Below, in pieces: positions 46,773 through 61,479 of a DNA stretch of 64,000 bases. The stretch is from positions 190,273 through 254,272 of the forward strand of contig NW_027192210.1 in assembly GCF_041956535.1 (NCBI RefSeq), in the 5' to 3' direction. Origin of the DNA: Calcarisporiella thermophila CBS 279.70 (taxonomy: Eukaryota > Calcarisporiellomycota). A program made the translations under genes and the position numbers. How positions within the stretch are numbered: the first letter of the stretch is position 1; the number at the start of each line of letters is the position of its first letter. The notes beneath the pieces were generated by a model, which was given only the letters and a program-made list of their open reading frames with translations, did no database searches and was not told where the DNA came from.

Positions 46773-47681
46773 CTAAGCTCTACGCTGGTACTCTTTAAAA
46801 GCTTCATCTTCCCAGTTAAAGTATCCACCCGAAAAAGCTTTTGGAGCATCAAGTGCTAGCGCAGCAATAACATGGCCAGGTTCTCGGGCATCTACGAGCT
46901 GATTCTGTGCATGCAGATTGATAAACTTTTGATGTTCCTCAGGTTTCATGTTGGCGGCACCTATTGTGACAGGATAGGGGGTCTAGTTCAAATTGCTTTC
47001 AGAAATAGAGGGAGATAGGTTGGCTACCTTGTTCTCTGACCAGGGATTGCATCTCGGTGTCCAACACGCCAGGGCGTATGGCCATACTTATAAGATCCGG
47101 TTCCTCCATGCCTAGACTCGCAACAAACATGTTCAAGGCGGCTTTGGAGGCACAGTAAGAGCTCCATCCACTATAGGCTTTAGTGGAGGCCCCAGAACTT
47201 ATTGCAATGAAGCGGCCTTTTGAAGGGGCAACGCGTAGGAGAGGCAACGCACGTTGAACGAGAGCAATGATGGAGAAAAAATTGACGTCAAATGCGCGTT
47301 TCCATTCGGCTTGAGACAGAGAGGCGACAGGCTCGATTTGAAGTACCCTGAAGAAAACCCAGTGAAATTCTTTAACACAACATGCGATGAACAATACAAA
47401 GTAAGAGTCAGGAAACTTTACCCGGCATTTGCTACCACGGCATCCAGTCTTCCCCACTTGGTTTTAGCGCATTCAACTGCCTGGGAAATAGTGGATTCTT
47501 CAGTTACATCACCCACGATAATTTCACATCGATCTCCTAGTTCGTTCCTCAAATCTTCCAATTTTGCCCTAGTTCTAGCAATGGCAACTACGTTGGCGTT
47601 CTTTTTGACAACTGCGCATGCAATGGCGCGTCCCAGGCCTTGCGAGGCGCCAGTAATGAGGACAACGGGTAAAGAGGACAT
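46773..47681 (-). CDS. short-chain dehydrogenase/reductase (SDR)
   Basis: Three exons (47422-47681, 47028-47347, 46773-46960) give 255 residues. The classical SDR fold is clear: the NAD(P)-binding VLITGASQGLGRAIA at the start, VANAG across the first splice, catalytic Ser in AISSGAS, and Y-x3-K in SSYCASKAAL, then RPGVLDTEMQ. The small size and the C-terminal region resemble fungal sepiapterin-reductase-like and YIR035C-type proteins. The substrate is unknown. An in-frame ATG upstream (47850-47852) would add 57 residues with a hydrophobic stretch (LFNTLLFPLTYFI); I prefer ATG 47681 because the Rossmann strand starts right after it. Confidence 0.92.
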
Positions 47682-48769
47682 GCTCGGGGGCGGAATGAAA
47701 TATGTCAGAGGAAAAAGAAGAGTATTAAATAAGCGAGACAGAGGAGATGCTGGAGATGTCGACGATGTCGAGGGTGTTGAGGGGGTAGGCTGAGGACACA
47801 CCGATTCAATCGTGTACACGGGGTATATTCTCGAAGATGGCCGAGAAGGCATCTTGATTTGCTGCGCCACGGGATCTTGAGAAATCAACGCTCCCGCTAG
47901 TAACTCCAAAACGACACTTCAGTTGATGTTGGTAAAGAGAAGGCTATATGGCGTGGAAAAGAAGGCAAAAAGCGAAAAGAGTCTCTAAAGAGGTGGGTTT
48001 GTTTGCCACCGGTATTTCCGTCCTGGAATATATTTTAGAAACGGACGACCGCACGACAATGTCAACCAGTGTCATGTGACGTCTCCACTATCCAATTTTC
48101 CCAACATTCTATTTTCGACCTGTCTATACGAGAGCTCGAATACAGACTCTCGTCCAACTTAAATTCATGTGGAAGGGAACGAGTCGAAACTGGGCCCAGT
48201 TCTCAAATGTCTCACTCCCCTATTGTAGATATGCGCACATGATTCCCTAAGAGGCCCCCCTTGGTGCCGAAAAGTCTGTGTTAGTTTATTAGTACGAGAT
48301 ATCGTACGCTGTGCCCAATCCCAGCCCTCTCACCTAATAAGCGGGAGGAGTCAAAGCGATACTTTAATCGGATAGAAAGCGACCTACTTTTCTGGTTAGA
48401 CCCCTATTGGGCCAGGCGCCTATCCTCATGTTATCTTTACACATTTTATATTAGGGCTTGGATCAAGATTGTCTTGTAACATAGCCTTAAAACTGGAGAT
48501 CTATTTACTAGAAAGCTTAAAGGGCCAGTTTTCAAAATGCTTTTCCAAACTAAAGTTGGGTCTGGATAGTTTGCTTCGAAGTTGAAGCCACATAGGGGAA
48601 AAAAGTACATCTTTAATTAAATCAGAAAAAGAGTCACAAAGTAAACCATTTCAAACGAAGATATAAAAAAGTGATATCTAAGTGAAAAAATAAAATAAGA
48701 AATCTATATTTTATTTCATCAGAACATACCAGAAATGAAAAGAAAAAGTGCCCACGGACCTCAAAAAGT
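47682..48769. other. intergenic
   Basis: 5' flank of the SDR gene (including the possible N-terminal extension 47682-47852) and 3' flank of SERCA, both minus strand. No other gene is seen. Confidence 0.55.
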
Positions 48770-51927
<3,158 letters not shown>

Positions 51928-52354
51928 GGTGATTAAGAGGATTCTTCTTCCCAAGTGATGAGTATTAAGCGAGGATAAATGACCCCAAAGCAAGTGTGTG
52001 TATGTATTTGTATCGTTTCGAAACAAAACAACACTGCTTACAAACCCAATATTTGGCTTGTGTGATAGTAATTTTGCATTGATAGATCTACGCGAATAAA
52101 AACCGCACACGTTTTGACAGTTTTCGTGCCATAAATTTTGTTACCATTTCAAAATGCGTTGGGTGCAATCAGAGAAATAGAATGGTATATAGAATAGTAA
52201 AAAAGAAAATTAAAAAAAAAAGAAGCTCCCGAATAAAAAGTAATCAAAATAGATTTTAGAAGAGTAGATATAGTTTTTTTTAAAAGAAAATAATGCACGC
52301 AAAGTAAATCCACTAAGAAGAGAGAAGAAAAATGAAGAAATCTATTAAAAAGAG
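51928..52354. other. intergenic
   Basis: 5' flank of SERCA and 3' flank of the striatin gene, both minus strand. It is A-rich in its right half. No gene is seen. Confidence 0.6.
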
Positions 52355-54902
52355 TTAATCTCCGGGCTGATATAACTTCACAACTGCATCCGAGCCGGCT
52401 GATGCTAGCCAAGGTCTTGTTGGATGATAATGCAAGCTCATTACGCCCTCATCGCCCTTGCGACGATGTGACGTGAACTCCTGCACACATGTATACGTTG
52501 CCAAATCCCAAAACCGTATCGATGCATCATGCCCACCCGATACAAATACCGAACCAGCTGGCTCAATATCCAACGAGGTAACTGAGTCGAGATGAGCGGG
52601 CATCGAATGGGTGCAAGAACCAGTGTTCACGTCAAAGAAGCGGATATATTTGTCTTCATGTCCAGAGAGTACGAGTGGCATAGTATGGTGACTCACAATG
52701 CGGTTGATTTGAGTGGCGGGGGTTCCATCTAGGAAACGAAAAGGAATGAAAAATAAGGACCCTTCTTTGACTAGCCGCCATTGCTCAATGCTGTACTTAC
52801 CATAGGTTGAAGCACTTTCAAAGGTGCTCACGCATTGCGATGTCTCCAGATCGAACATCTTAATCACAGAGTTACTGTATGCAACTAGTATTTTCTTCAA
52901 ATCGGTGTGACAAAATTCAATCGAAGTTGGCACAGGGGAGTTTGTGTCCTGTGCATAGAGAATCGAACTACGCAGCGGAGACTTTTCTGCATTCGTATCC
53001 CACAGCTTAACCGTGCCGTCTGCAGAGGCGGACGCGATCAAGTATGGTCTGCCTTCAACATGAATAGGGAAGGCTCGGATATCCCAGATAGCATCCGTGT
53101 GTCCAACGTAAGTTGTTATCTGAAGACTGGGATCTAGATTATAGGTGAGATATGTGCTCCTTCTTGCTCATATGTTATATTAATACTAACCATAAGATGT
53201 ATAGGCACCTCGATCCATTGAGGGAAGACGCCACACTCGGATAGTGGAATCCACACTACCAGAGTAACAGCGACCCTGATTACCCGAAATAATAACCGAA
53301 GTCACCATGCCTGTATGGCCGCGGAAAGTTATTGCAGGCTCCAAGTCTTGAGAGGCAGATCTAGTAACAAGACAGGTGAGTTCATGATTTCTCATTTTGT
53401 GTCTACTTATTACAAAGTTACACGAACCTCTTATTTCCTGAGGTGGCATATCTCCGTAAATTCCAGATCTTCACCGTGCTGTCATCCGAGGCAGAGGCAA
53501 GTATAGGCTCTGAAGGGTGAAAAGACACGGAGCGCACTACATCCAGGTGGTTTCGCAACACAAGCTTACTTCGCCAGACTTTCGTGTCAACAATATCTTT
53601 CTCAACACTAGGTTTTGCAGGTTGGCCTTCTGCTTCCTCAGCAGTTATTGTAAGATTTGCCAGCTCGTCGACCTGTAGTTTAGGGCGAGCTAAAGTAAAA
53701 ACTGGTTATCGCAATCGTCATTCTTCCTAAATTTAATTTTCTATAACGCATACCTTCGGTATTTTCACTTCTAGCCATAATTTTACGAATGCTTTCTGGA
53801 GAGAGCTGAAAATTACTTTGAACATCTTGAATCTAGGTTGACATATATTTAAGGACGAGTAGTTTTTAGAATTCTGTCAAAACAAAATATCTCACCAGCT
53901 GCTCTTCACTAACTCCCTCTTCTTCATCTTCTTCGGCCCCTTTCATGCTACCAGTGTCGACTGTTCCCTTCTCAGCTTGTGCCAATTTTGTGCCCTCATC
54001 AATAGATGGAGAAGGTTTTCCAGTAATAGCTGAGGGTGACAGATCTGTAGCGGACATGATTCCACCGGCGCCAGGCTGGTTTTGGCCAAGATGTGTCTCG
54101 CTTAAGTGTACCGCATCAACTGTATGTGGTGAAAGGAAAACATCGGAGACAGCCGGTTCTCGCGAATGTCCAGCGGTGCCCATCCAAATGCCACCGGTTC
54201 TCCAATTCTTAAGCGAGTTGGTAGTGTCGAGAGCCGCGTTAGATAAGTGTGTAATTTCATTGAGGCACCTTAAAAAAAAAATAGGGTGAAGTTTAATGAA
54301 CTGCCGCATATATTGCGATATTCTAGGGAAGCAAACATTTTTAGGTATTCTCTACTCTTTGAAAGCTCCTTTGCCTCTGCAAGCGCCTTACTAGCGAGCG
54401 CTGATAGATCCTCAGAGGCATTTTGTGTTGTTGATGTATCTATTTTAAACAAAGAGGACTCAATTCCTTCAGAATACTCAAAATTAATGGTGTATGAACC
54501 AACCAACCTGCAGCACGATTTGGATCGCTCATTATTACTGTCGTCTCATCTGCACTGCTTGAAGTGCCTGAGGAAACGTATTTTTTCCTATTGAATATAT
54601 ATAGAATAATCCATTTTCTTTTTTTTTTCACAGTTTAACCAAGAAATAGTGTACCTCTCCTGCATAAGAGCTACTTCCAACATCTTTATCCGTCTCATTA
54701 GCGCATTTTTTAGATTCTCCATGCCGCGCCTTTCACCCTCTAACGCTGCGATCCGGGCCTTCATCTCCGTACGCTCCAATTCCCACTCATGCCGTTCGCG
54801 TTCAAAACGTCGCCACTCGGACTGTAGGAAATGAAGTACAGAGGGGAGGGTATGTTCTGATGGCTCGGGATCAGTAGGCGGTCTAACGATGGTTGTATTC
54901 AT
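52355..54902 (-). CDS. striatin-family scaffold of the STRIPAK complex
   Basis: Nine exons (54655-54902, 54508-54587, 54337-54439, 53896-54268, 53754-53832, 53428-53689, 53191-53360, 52801-53133, 52355-52728) give 673 residues. Striatins scaffold PP2A with Mob3 and GCK kinases in STRIPAK, which controls hyphal fusion and development in fungi. The N-terminus holds the striatin caveolin-binding and coiled-coil region (TLPSVLHFLQSEWRRFERER, then NLKNALMRRIKMLEVALMQE). A conserved REYLKMCLNEI segment, a disordered middle and about six to seven WD40 repeats ending LASAGSDAVVKLYQPGD follow. Family members in filamentous fungi are PRO11 and HAM-3. All eight introns close in frame. Confidence 0.95.
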
Positions 54903-55527
54903 ACAAATGGGCAGTGGGAGAAAGAAATATGGAGAGAGGATTTGCGCTTAATGCAATATGTATTGAATCGTAATTATAAGCTATTAATAAAATGAAGGAA
55001 AAAAAACGGGAAAAACAATTGCTTGCGTGTTATTGAGTTACCCAATTTTCCTCTCCAATTTTCTTGCCAAAACCAAATAAGATCTCCAATCCCTTCTACT
55101 GACTATACATAAAATTCATAAAATCCCAATAAAACTAGTAAAAATGGGGTAATTCAAAAAGAAAGACGAAAGCAAAGGCATTAGAGCTATATAAATATGA
55201 TTGGACTTGCTCCTAAGTAGAGTCGTGACCCGTTTGAGACGGTTTTGTGAGGAGCTGGTTTATTGATAATTTATCATATTCTTGAAAAGATATCAAGAGC
55301 CTCTAACCGAAGTTTTTTTTTTATTTTTTTTTTCTTTGATAATATATAAACCCCTTCAATGCACAAGAGTCATCATACATCAAAGCATAAACAAAGAAAA
55401 GAGACAAATAGTGAAAAGCAGGTAAATATAACAGAGAAATTAAAAAAAAAAATGAATAAAAAAGATATTTGGCAAAGAGAAAAAAGTTATTATTGAAATG
55501 GACAACTCACAATAATATATTAGGTAC
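54903..55527. other. intergenic
   Basis: 5' flank of the striatin gene and 3' flank of the PNRC/Edc1-type gene, both minus strand. Strongly AT-rich with T and A runs (55312-55331, 55441-55450). No gene is seen. Confidence 0.6.
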
Positions 55528-57422
55528 CTAATTTTGATCCTCCAATTTGAAGAGAGTTCTAAGTGTTAGTGTTATATCTGAGAGAGATGTGGGCGTATGC
55601 TTGGAATGGTGAGTCGGCTCAGAGGTATTGGGCTTCTGGGGAGAGAATGCCGACGTTGATTTGAGAGCATGAGGTCCGTGGTGCGAGTGATGTTTAGACC
55701 CAAGCAGGCTCAGAAGCTCGCGAGATTTACGTTGAAGGGCAATGTTTTCGGCCTTTATTACGGCCACTCGTTAATATTATACTCTAAAAGCTGTTGCAGT
55801 GGGATGATACTTACATGTGGTTCAGACTTGTCTTTGGCTTCATCAACTTCCATACGAAACATCTCTCCTTCTAATATGGTAGAGGGGGTGGATTGGTTAA
55901 CCGCAACAGATGGCATGGAAATAGTACGCGAGCGCAAGGAGATTGGAGTTTCAGATAAAAATGTGACAGGCAGACCGCTAGCCGAGCGAGGCATGCGAGT
56001 GGGGGAATCTAGTGGAGGAGGAGCGGAAGAGAGAGGTTCTCCGGATGGACAAAGTGACATTTCCAGCGCTGAAATCGCTTGGCTCCATGAATGGCCACCA
56101 AAAACGGGGGCAGGAAGGGCGCTTGGGGCAGGAGAGTTGTGGAAGGTAGGACCAGCATACAGTTTAGAAGGTGAAGTTCCCTCAGCGAAAGGTGATGTAT
56201 TGCCTCCAGAGCTGCTGCCAAGTTCAACCAACGTGTTGGAGCGGCGTCGGCCTGAGCGAGCAGAATGGGAGGGGGTGTTATTTGTACTGGGTATTTCAGG
56301 CAGCGTATCCAGTGCAAAACTTGTTAATTTACGGCTGGATTTTTCTCCAGGGGGATTCTCAGGGGCAGAAGCGGGAGAAGGCGTGGGCGTTTGTTTGGTC
56401 TTGCTGACTTTCTTAAGGCTCGAAGTGGAAGTTGGGGTAGAGGAGGAAGTACCAGAAGCGAAGGGATTGGGGGGCATTGAAAAGCGTTTATGTGTATCAC
56501 GCTTGAGATTAGCCGTTTTATTCTTGGATGGTTTCGTTGGAGAAGCGGAGGCCAATTTTTCGCTACGTTCTTCATAGCAGGGATCCTCGTCAGTGTCGTG
56601 ATCGGCAAGGGCAGGGAGCTGCTTCGTTGGGCTACTGCTGAGTTCTTTCTCGCCCTCTTTCTCGAGCTCCTCATCATTTCTGTGAGACTGAGAGCGCCTG
56701 GACTTCGATTTAGTAGATGCAGGTTCCCGTGCACGGGGCTGTTCAGGGGATATTTGGTGGTTCTTTTTCTTTCTCTCATGTTTACTATTAGTGTTGTTTT
56801 TTTCCTTCTTAGCTCTAGCTTCACCATTTTCACCCTCGCCTCCGCTCAAAACTTTTCCTTCAAGTATATCCTTAGCTGGATTCGGTGCAGAGCACTCCTT
56901 CGCCAGCAAGTTGAGTATTGGCGCACTCTGAGGGCGTTTCATGATGGTTACCGAACCCGGTTCGAGGGGTGGTGCAGCTTTTTGCCGATTTTCGCCAGAG
57001 GAATTAAGTTTCGTTGTGACCGCAGTCGCCGCCGCTGATCGACATTTTTTCCCTTTTTTGCTGCCCTTATCCGCGATTGCTGCTTTTTTCCTTGCTGAGC
57101 AGGGATTGACCGCCGGAGGTAATACCAAAATTCCAGGCACGTGTTTTTCATTCCCAGTGCCGACTAAATCGATAGAGAAGGGATCTTCGAGCTCGTTGCG
57201 TTCTGGTGGTGGGGACGAAGGAGCAGTAGGGTGTTGTCGTGACTGTCGTTTACCCTTCGTATGAGATTTATTCATCTTGCGCGTGGGTGATGAGGAGGAT
57301 ATAATCGCAGGATTTAACTTAGGAGATCGATTTGCACCTTTCCCCAGTTGTTGTTGCTGTTGCAATGAAAACTTAGCGACCGCACTATTGGAAAAAGAAT
57401 TTTTCGAAGTAATAGAAGTCAT
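55528..57422 (-). CDS. PNRC/Edc1-motif protein, candidate mRNA decapping activator
   Basis: Two exons (55815-57422, 55528-55752) give 610 mostly disordered residues rich in Lys, Ser and Pro. The only recognisable element is YAGPTFHNSPAPSALPAPVF from Y422, the short motif of PNRC proteins and yeast Edc1/Edc2, which binds the decapping enzyme Dcp1-Dcp2. A second ordered-looking segment, AENIALQRKSRELLSLLG, starts exon 2. The splice replaces a frame that would stop 24 codons past the donor. I chose ATG 57422; the frame is open to 57575 but that part has no support. Likely an enhancer of decapping in P-bodies, by motif only. Basic stretches would suit RNA contact. Confidence 0.75.
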
Positions 57423-58171
57423 CGTTAATTGATCAGGATTTTCTATCGGATTTCGGTGAGGTTGGATGGTGCAGTAATGTAATCGAAGAGGATGCCGGAG
57501 ACATTCGCCGTCGAATGGACATAAAGGAAACTTAAAATAACGGTGTGGGAGTGGGCTTGAAACTGGAAAGCACACAAACGAAGTGAACAGGAATAGAAAG
57601 AAGGGAAGAGAGAGGAGCTAGGGTCGGATGTATATGATAAAGTGATATACTTGTTCCGCTTTGATTAAATTTTCAGCAGGAGAGTTCGAAAGATTTAAAA
57701 TAGTAAACAGTATTTTCCGGAGAACAGTAAAAAGAGAAATGTAAGTCACTATCGTTGATGCAAGAAAAGGAGAAAAATTTAACAATAAGTAAATGTGAAA
57801 GTGTACTATGAACAGATATAACCTGTGTTGTGTTGGACAGAGAAAGAAAAGAAAAGATGCGAGATTGGGGTTCGTCATTAATTCTAAGCCACAACAGTAT
57901 AGGGGAGAAAGGGATCGATGACCACGGGGATTCCAAAGCCACAGGTGGATAATAGAATTGACGCCAGAGTGTTTCGAAACTACACGTTGTTTTTTCACTG
58001 AAACGAGAACATAATAGGTGAAAAGAGGGGGAAGCTTAAAGTCCCCTTTTTTTTTCTTTCATCTGTCATTCTTTCAATTTTGCATTTAGAGAATTGCGTG
58101 GAGGGAAACTCTTCCCTCAATCTCAGAACTTTTTCCATCAATATTCCCAATAAATTTAGAAAATTCTAAGT
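57423..58171. other. intergenic, divergent promoter region (PNRC/Edc1 / Hook)
   Basis: Holds both promoters. It is AT-rich toward the Hook gene. No gene is seen; the open frame continuing to 57575 (minus) is probably 5' UTR of the Edc1-type gene. Confidence 0.55.
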
Positions 58172-61100
58172 ATGGAACAGTCTTCATCAGCCTTTGTAGA
58201 ATGGGTTAGTTTTTAAGAGTTAATATTAGTAATTGCTACAATTAAAATTTATAACACGCTCTTGGTCTTCAATAGATCAACACGTTTGCAGATAGCATCT
58301 CACACTCCATCCATCACATCTCTGAACTTTCCGATGGAATTGTATTGTTCGAAGTCTTAGCTGATATGTAATTATTATTCCATCTGCCAATTTCATTGTG
58401 AATACACTGATGTTAAGTTTTAAACAGCGATCCTAAATGGTTTAAAGCCATTCGCCAAGCTGATATCGGAGACAATTGGGTACTCAAATTTAACAATCTC
58501 AAGAAGCTGCACAAACTGGTTACGCGTTTTTTCGAAGAGGTTTTGGGCCAGTCAACTCAAGCGCTTGAACCCCCAAATCTTAATTTAATAGCCAAGGAAG
58601 CCGATGCAGGCGAATTGCTGAAATTATGCCAACTTGTGATTGCACTAGCTGTTCAGAGTGAAAATAATCAGATATATATCGAACGGATTCAGGGATTAAG
58701 CCAGCGTGCGCAGCACACACTGATGTTATCAATTGAACAGGTTATTACACTATATTGATCCGTCAGAGAAAGTCAACCCATTGTTGATTTCTAAGCTTTG
58801 ATGTAGGTGATGAAAAATCTTGGAAACTCTGAATTTGGCTCTGAGCCAGCAACTCCCCAGCGAGAACAATCAAATTCCTACGAGTAAGCCATATTTCTTT
58901 CCAAATAGCTGTTCAACGCCTCGTGATATAACTTATGTCCAATTTAGTAGCGGGCGGTTTTATTCACCTCAATCTGACTATAATCGTCTATTAAAAGAGA
59001 AAGAGGACTTGGAGAAAGCATACAAACAACTAATCGAGGAAAATGGCCAGCTGCAATATAAATATGAGGAGATGACATCAGAGAAGGATGAGTTAAAGGT
59101 GCGTCTAAGGGAAATGGAGCAAAGTGTGGCGCAAGCACGCGAAACAGGTCGGCACGATTTTATTATGAAAACCGAAATCGATCATCTGAAGCAGGACCTG
59201 TAAATAAGATTCTAATTTTTATAGTTACCATGATTATTAAAATAAGCTACTATTATTTTCTAGAGAGAGAAGCGAAGAAAAACGACAAGAGGCTGAAATA
59301 ATGATCGATTCGTTAAACCAGTCAAACATCGAGCTTCAGCGGAAGGTTGACGAGCTCAAGAAGGAGGCGGAAGAGGTTGTTCGTTTGAAAGACAAGCTCT
59401 ATGAATATAAACACGCGGCGGATAAACTTCAGAAGCAGGAAAACACAATAGAGAAGTATCGCAAGAGACTGGAGGAAGCAGCCGACCTTAGGAGACAAAT
59501 CAAAGTAACTTTTCAAAATTAAACGTATTATGACTTTAATATGGTTAGTAAATGTCATCATGTTTTCTTTTGGTTTTACAGACATTAGAGGACCAAAACC
59601 ATAACCTTGTGGAGCGCAATCAGCAAGTCGAAGACGAATATCGCAAAGTCCTTGCATTCAAGTCTCTCATGGACTCATATAAAGAACAAGTTGCAACGTT
59701 AGAGGGGAAAAATTCCGAGTTAACGCGCCAGAAGAACGAAATTGAGTTTGAACTGAAACGAGTCACATCCCGTCTCGAAGTAATACATGAAGAACAAGCA
59801 CATGACCAAGAGACAATACAGCTTCTAGAAGAGAGATTGAAGGAATACGAGCTTGGAGGAGGACTGTCACTTGCATTAGGAGGAGCTGCCAGCGAGGGAA
59901 GAGAAGGGGCTGGTGGGGAGGTTGTAGGGACTGCTCTCGGAGATGACTTGGAGGGAACTACCACAACTGGACTGAAGCTGAAGATTTCCAGGCTTGAACG
60001 GGAACTAAGAACGCTTAAAGAGGAAAAATCGGAGGGCGGAAGTTCTCGTGCCGTTGTTCTGGAACATTTGTTAGAAGACGCAAATCGCATGAAAGCTAAA
60101 TTCGAACAGGTTGGTCATTAGCTGTTGAACCCTAAATTTACATTCAATTCTCAATATCATAATATTACTAGGACTATTTGCAAGTGCACCAAGAGAAACT
60201 TCAACTCGAGAATGAGTTGGCGCGCATTCGGAGTGGTGGAAAGCTAGAAGATAGCGAATTCTCGCTAACCCTCCGCACCCGCCTCAACGAATACGAGAAA
60301 GAAACATCAGAGCTCAAACGCAAGCTTGCTGAGACCGAGGTGCAGCTCAAGGAGACTCGTAATGAACTGACGGTGGCCCAATCGGACCTCAATCTACTTG
60401 GTAAGGATCAGCTCGATGCAATCGCAGAAATTAAGAAGCGCAACGCAACCGAACTAGAGCGGCTACAAGAAGATCACACTGTCTTACAACAGCGCTCATC
60501 ACAACTTGAAGAGCAAGTCAAGGAGCAGCTTGAACAGGTGAATCGACTGCTTCGGGAGAAGGATGAGCTACAGCGTCAAAACATCGAGACGAAGGATCAG
60601 CTGCTAGAAAAAGAAAAACTCAACAGCGATATGAAGGCAACCCTCGCTGCCTTGCAATCGAACGACAATGAGACAATGAAAGCGCTCAATGCACAGCTGC
60701 AGCAGGAGGTCGTAACGCTACGGGAACAGACCCAGCAAATGCAAATCAAAATGCAGAAAGCCAAGGAATTCATTAAACAACAAGATAAACTATTCCGAGA
60801 AACGAAAATGGGAGCTCCCAAGGTGAGTTATATACACATCTATTTTTGGTTATGCAAACCAATTCATGCCGACCATTTTTAACTAGGAAAACTTCGACGA
60901 GGCAATCCAATCACTCAACGCGGAGATCAAGCTTCGTGAAGATGAAATTACTAGACTCAGGGTAGGATACTCTCATACAAAATTAGAAAAGTACATGCTT
61001 TATTATTTTTATTTACACCTCATAGAAACAACTTCACGAAAAAGATGTGCTTACTCGTCGCGAACAACAGCTTATTCTCTCTGCATGGTACGATATTGGG

Positions 61101-61211
61101 CGTAGGCTGCAGCGCGACAGCTTGCCGGCTGCTCAACGAGCGCCATCTACACCCGTTTCATGGCTCGGGCAGCAGAGACGAAATTTAGATGCACAATTAA
61201 AGAGACGATGA
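58172..61211 (+). CDS. Hook-family dynein/dynactin adaptor
   Basis: Ten exons (58172-58204, 58276-58367, 58428-58740, 58807-58883, 58948-59199, 59264-59504, 59582-60109, 60172-60822, 60887-60961, 61026-61211) give 815 residues. Hook proteins link early endosomes to cytoplasmic dynein (HookA/Hok1 in filamentous fungi). The N-terminal Hook domain (about 1-165) shows DGIVLFEVLADIDPKWF, NWVLKFNNLKKLHKLV and LLKLCQLVIALAVQ. A long coiled coil follows (about 195-760). The C-terminal segment EQQLILSAWYDIGRRLQRDS matches the cargo-binding end of Hook proteins. The order and length match the family. Convergent with the deubiquitinase gene, 268 bp away. Confidence 0.94.
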
Positions 61212-61479
61212 TTTTGGGGAACTAGTTTTTTTTCTGAGTATAATTTTTTTTTTTGATTTAATTTTCACTACTACAATTTTAATTGTTTAAATAAACGATA
61301 GCACATTAAATCTGCTCTTTTTTTTTTGTCTATATTACTGTCTTTAGCAAAATGAAGATTTAATAAGAACGATAACAGATGATATAAGATATATAGAACA
61401 TATATATTTTGAAGCCCATCAAATATATATAAAAAATAGAGATGGGAACACATAGTTTTCCCTTTATAACCTTGAACAG

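Noticed and set aside
55669-56577. 302-codon plus-strand open frame
   Set aside because: Antisense to the first exon of the PNRC/Edc1-type gene, which carries a known motif on the other strand.
57423-57575. N-terminal extension of the PNRC/Edc1-type protein with Cys and His residues (possible zinc finger)
   Set aside because: The frame is open and CPFDGEC..HYC looks zinc-finger-like, but spacing fits no known finger and the stretch probably is 5' UTR.
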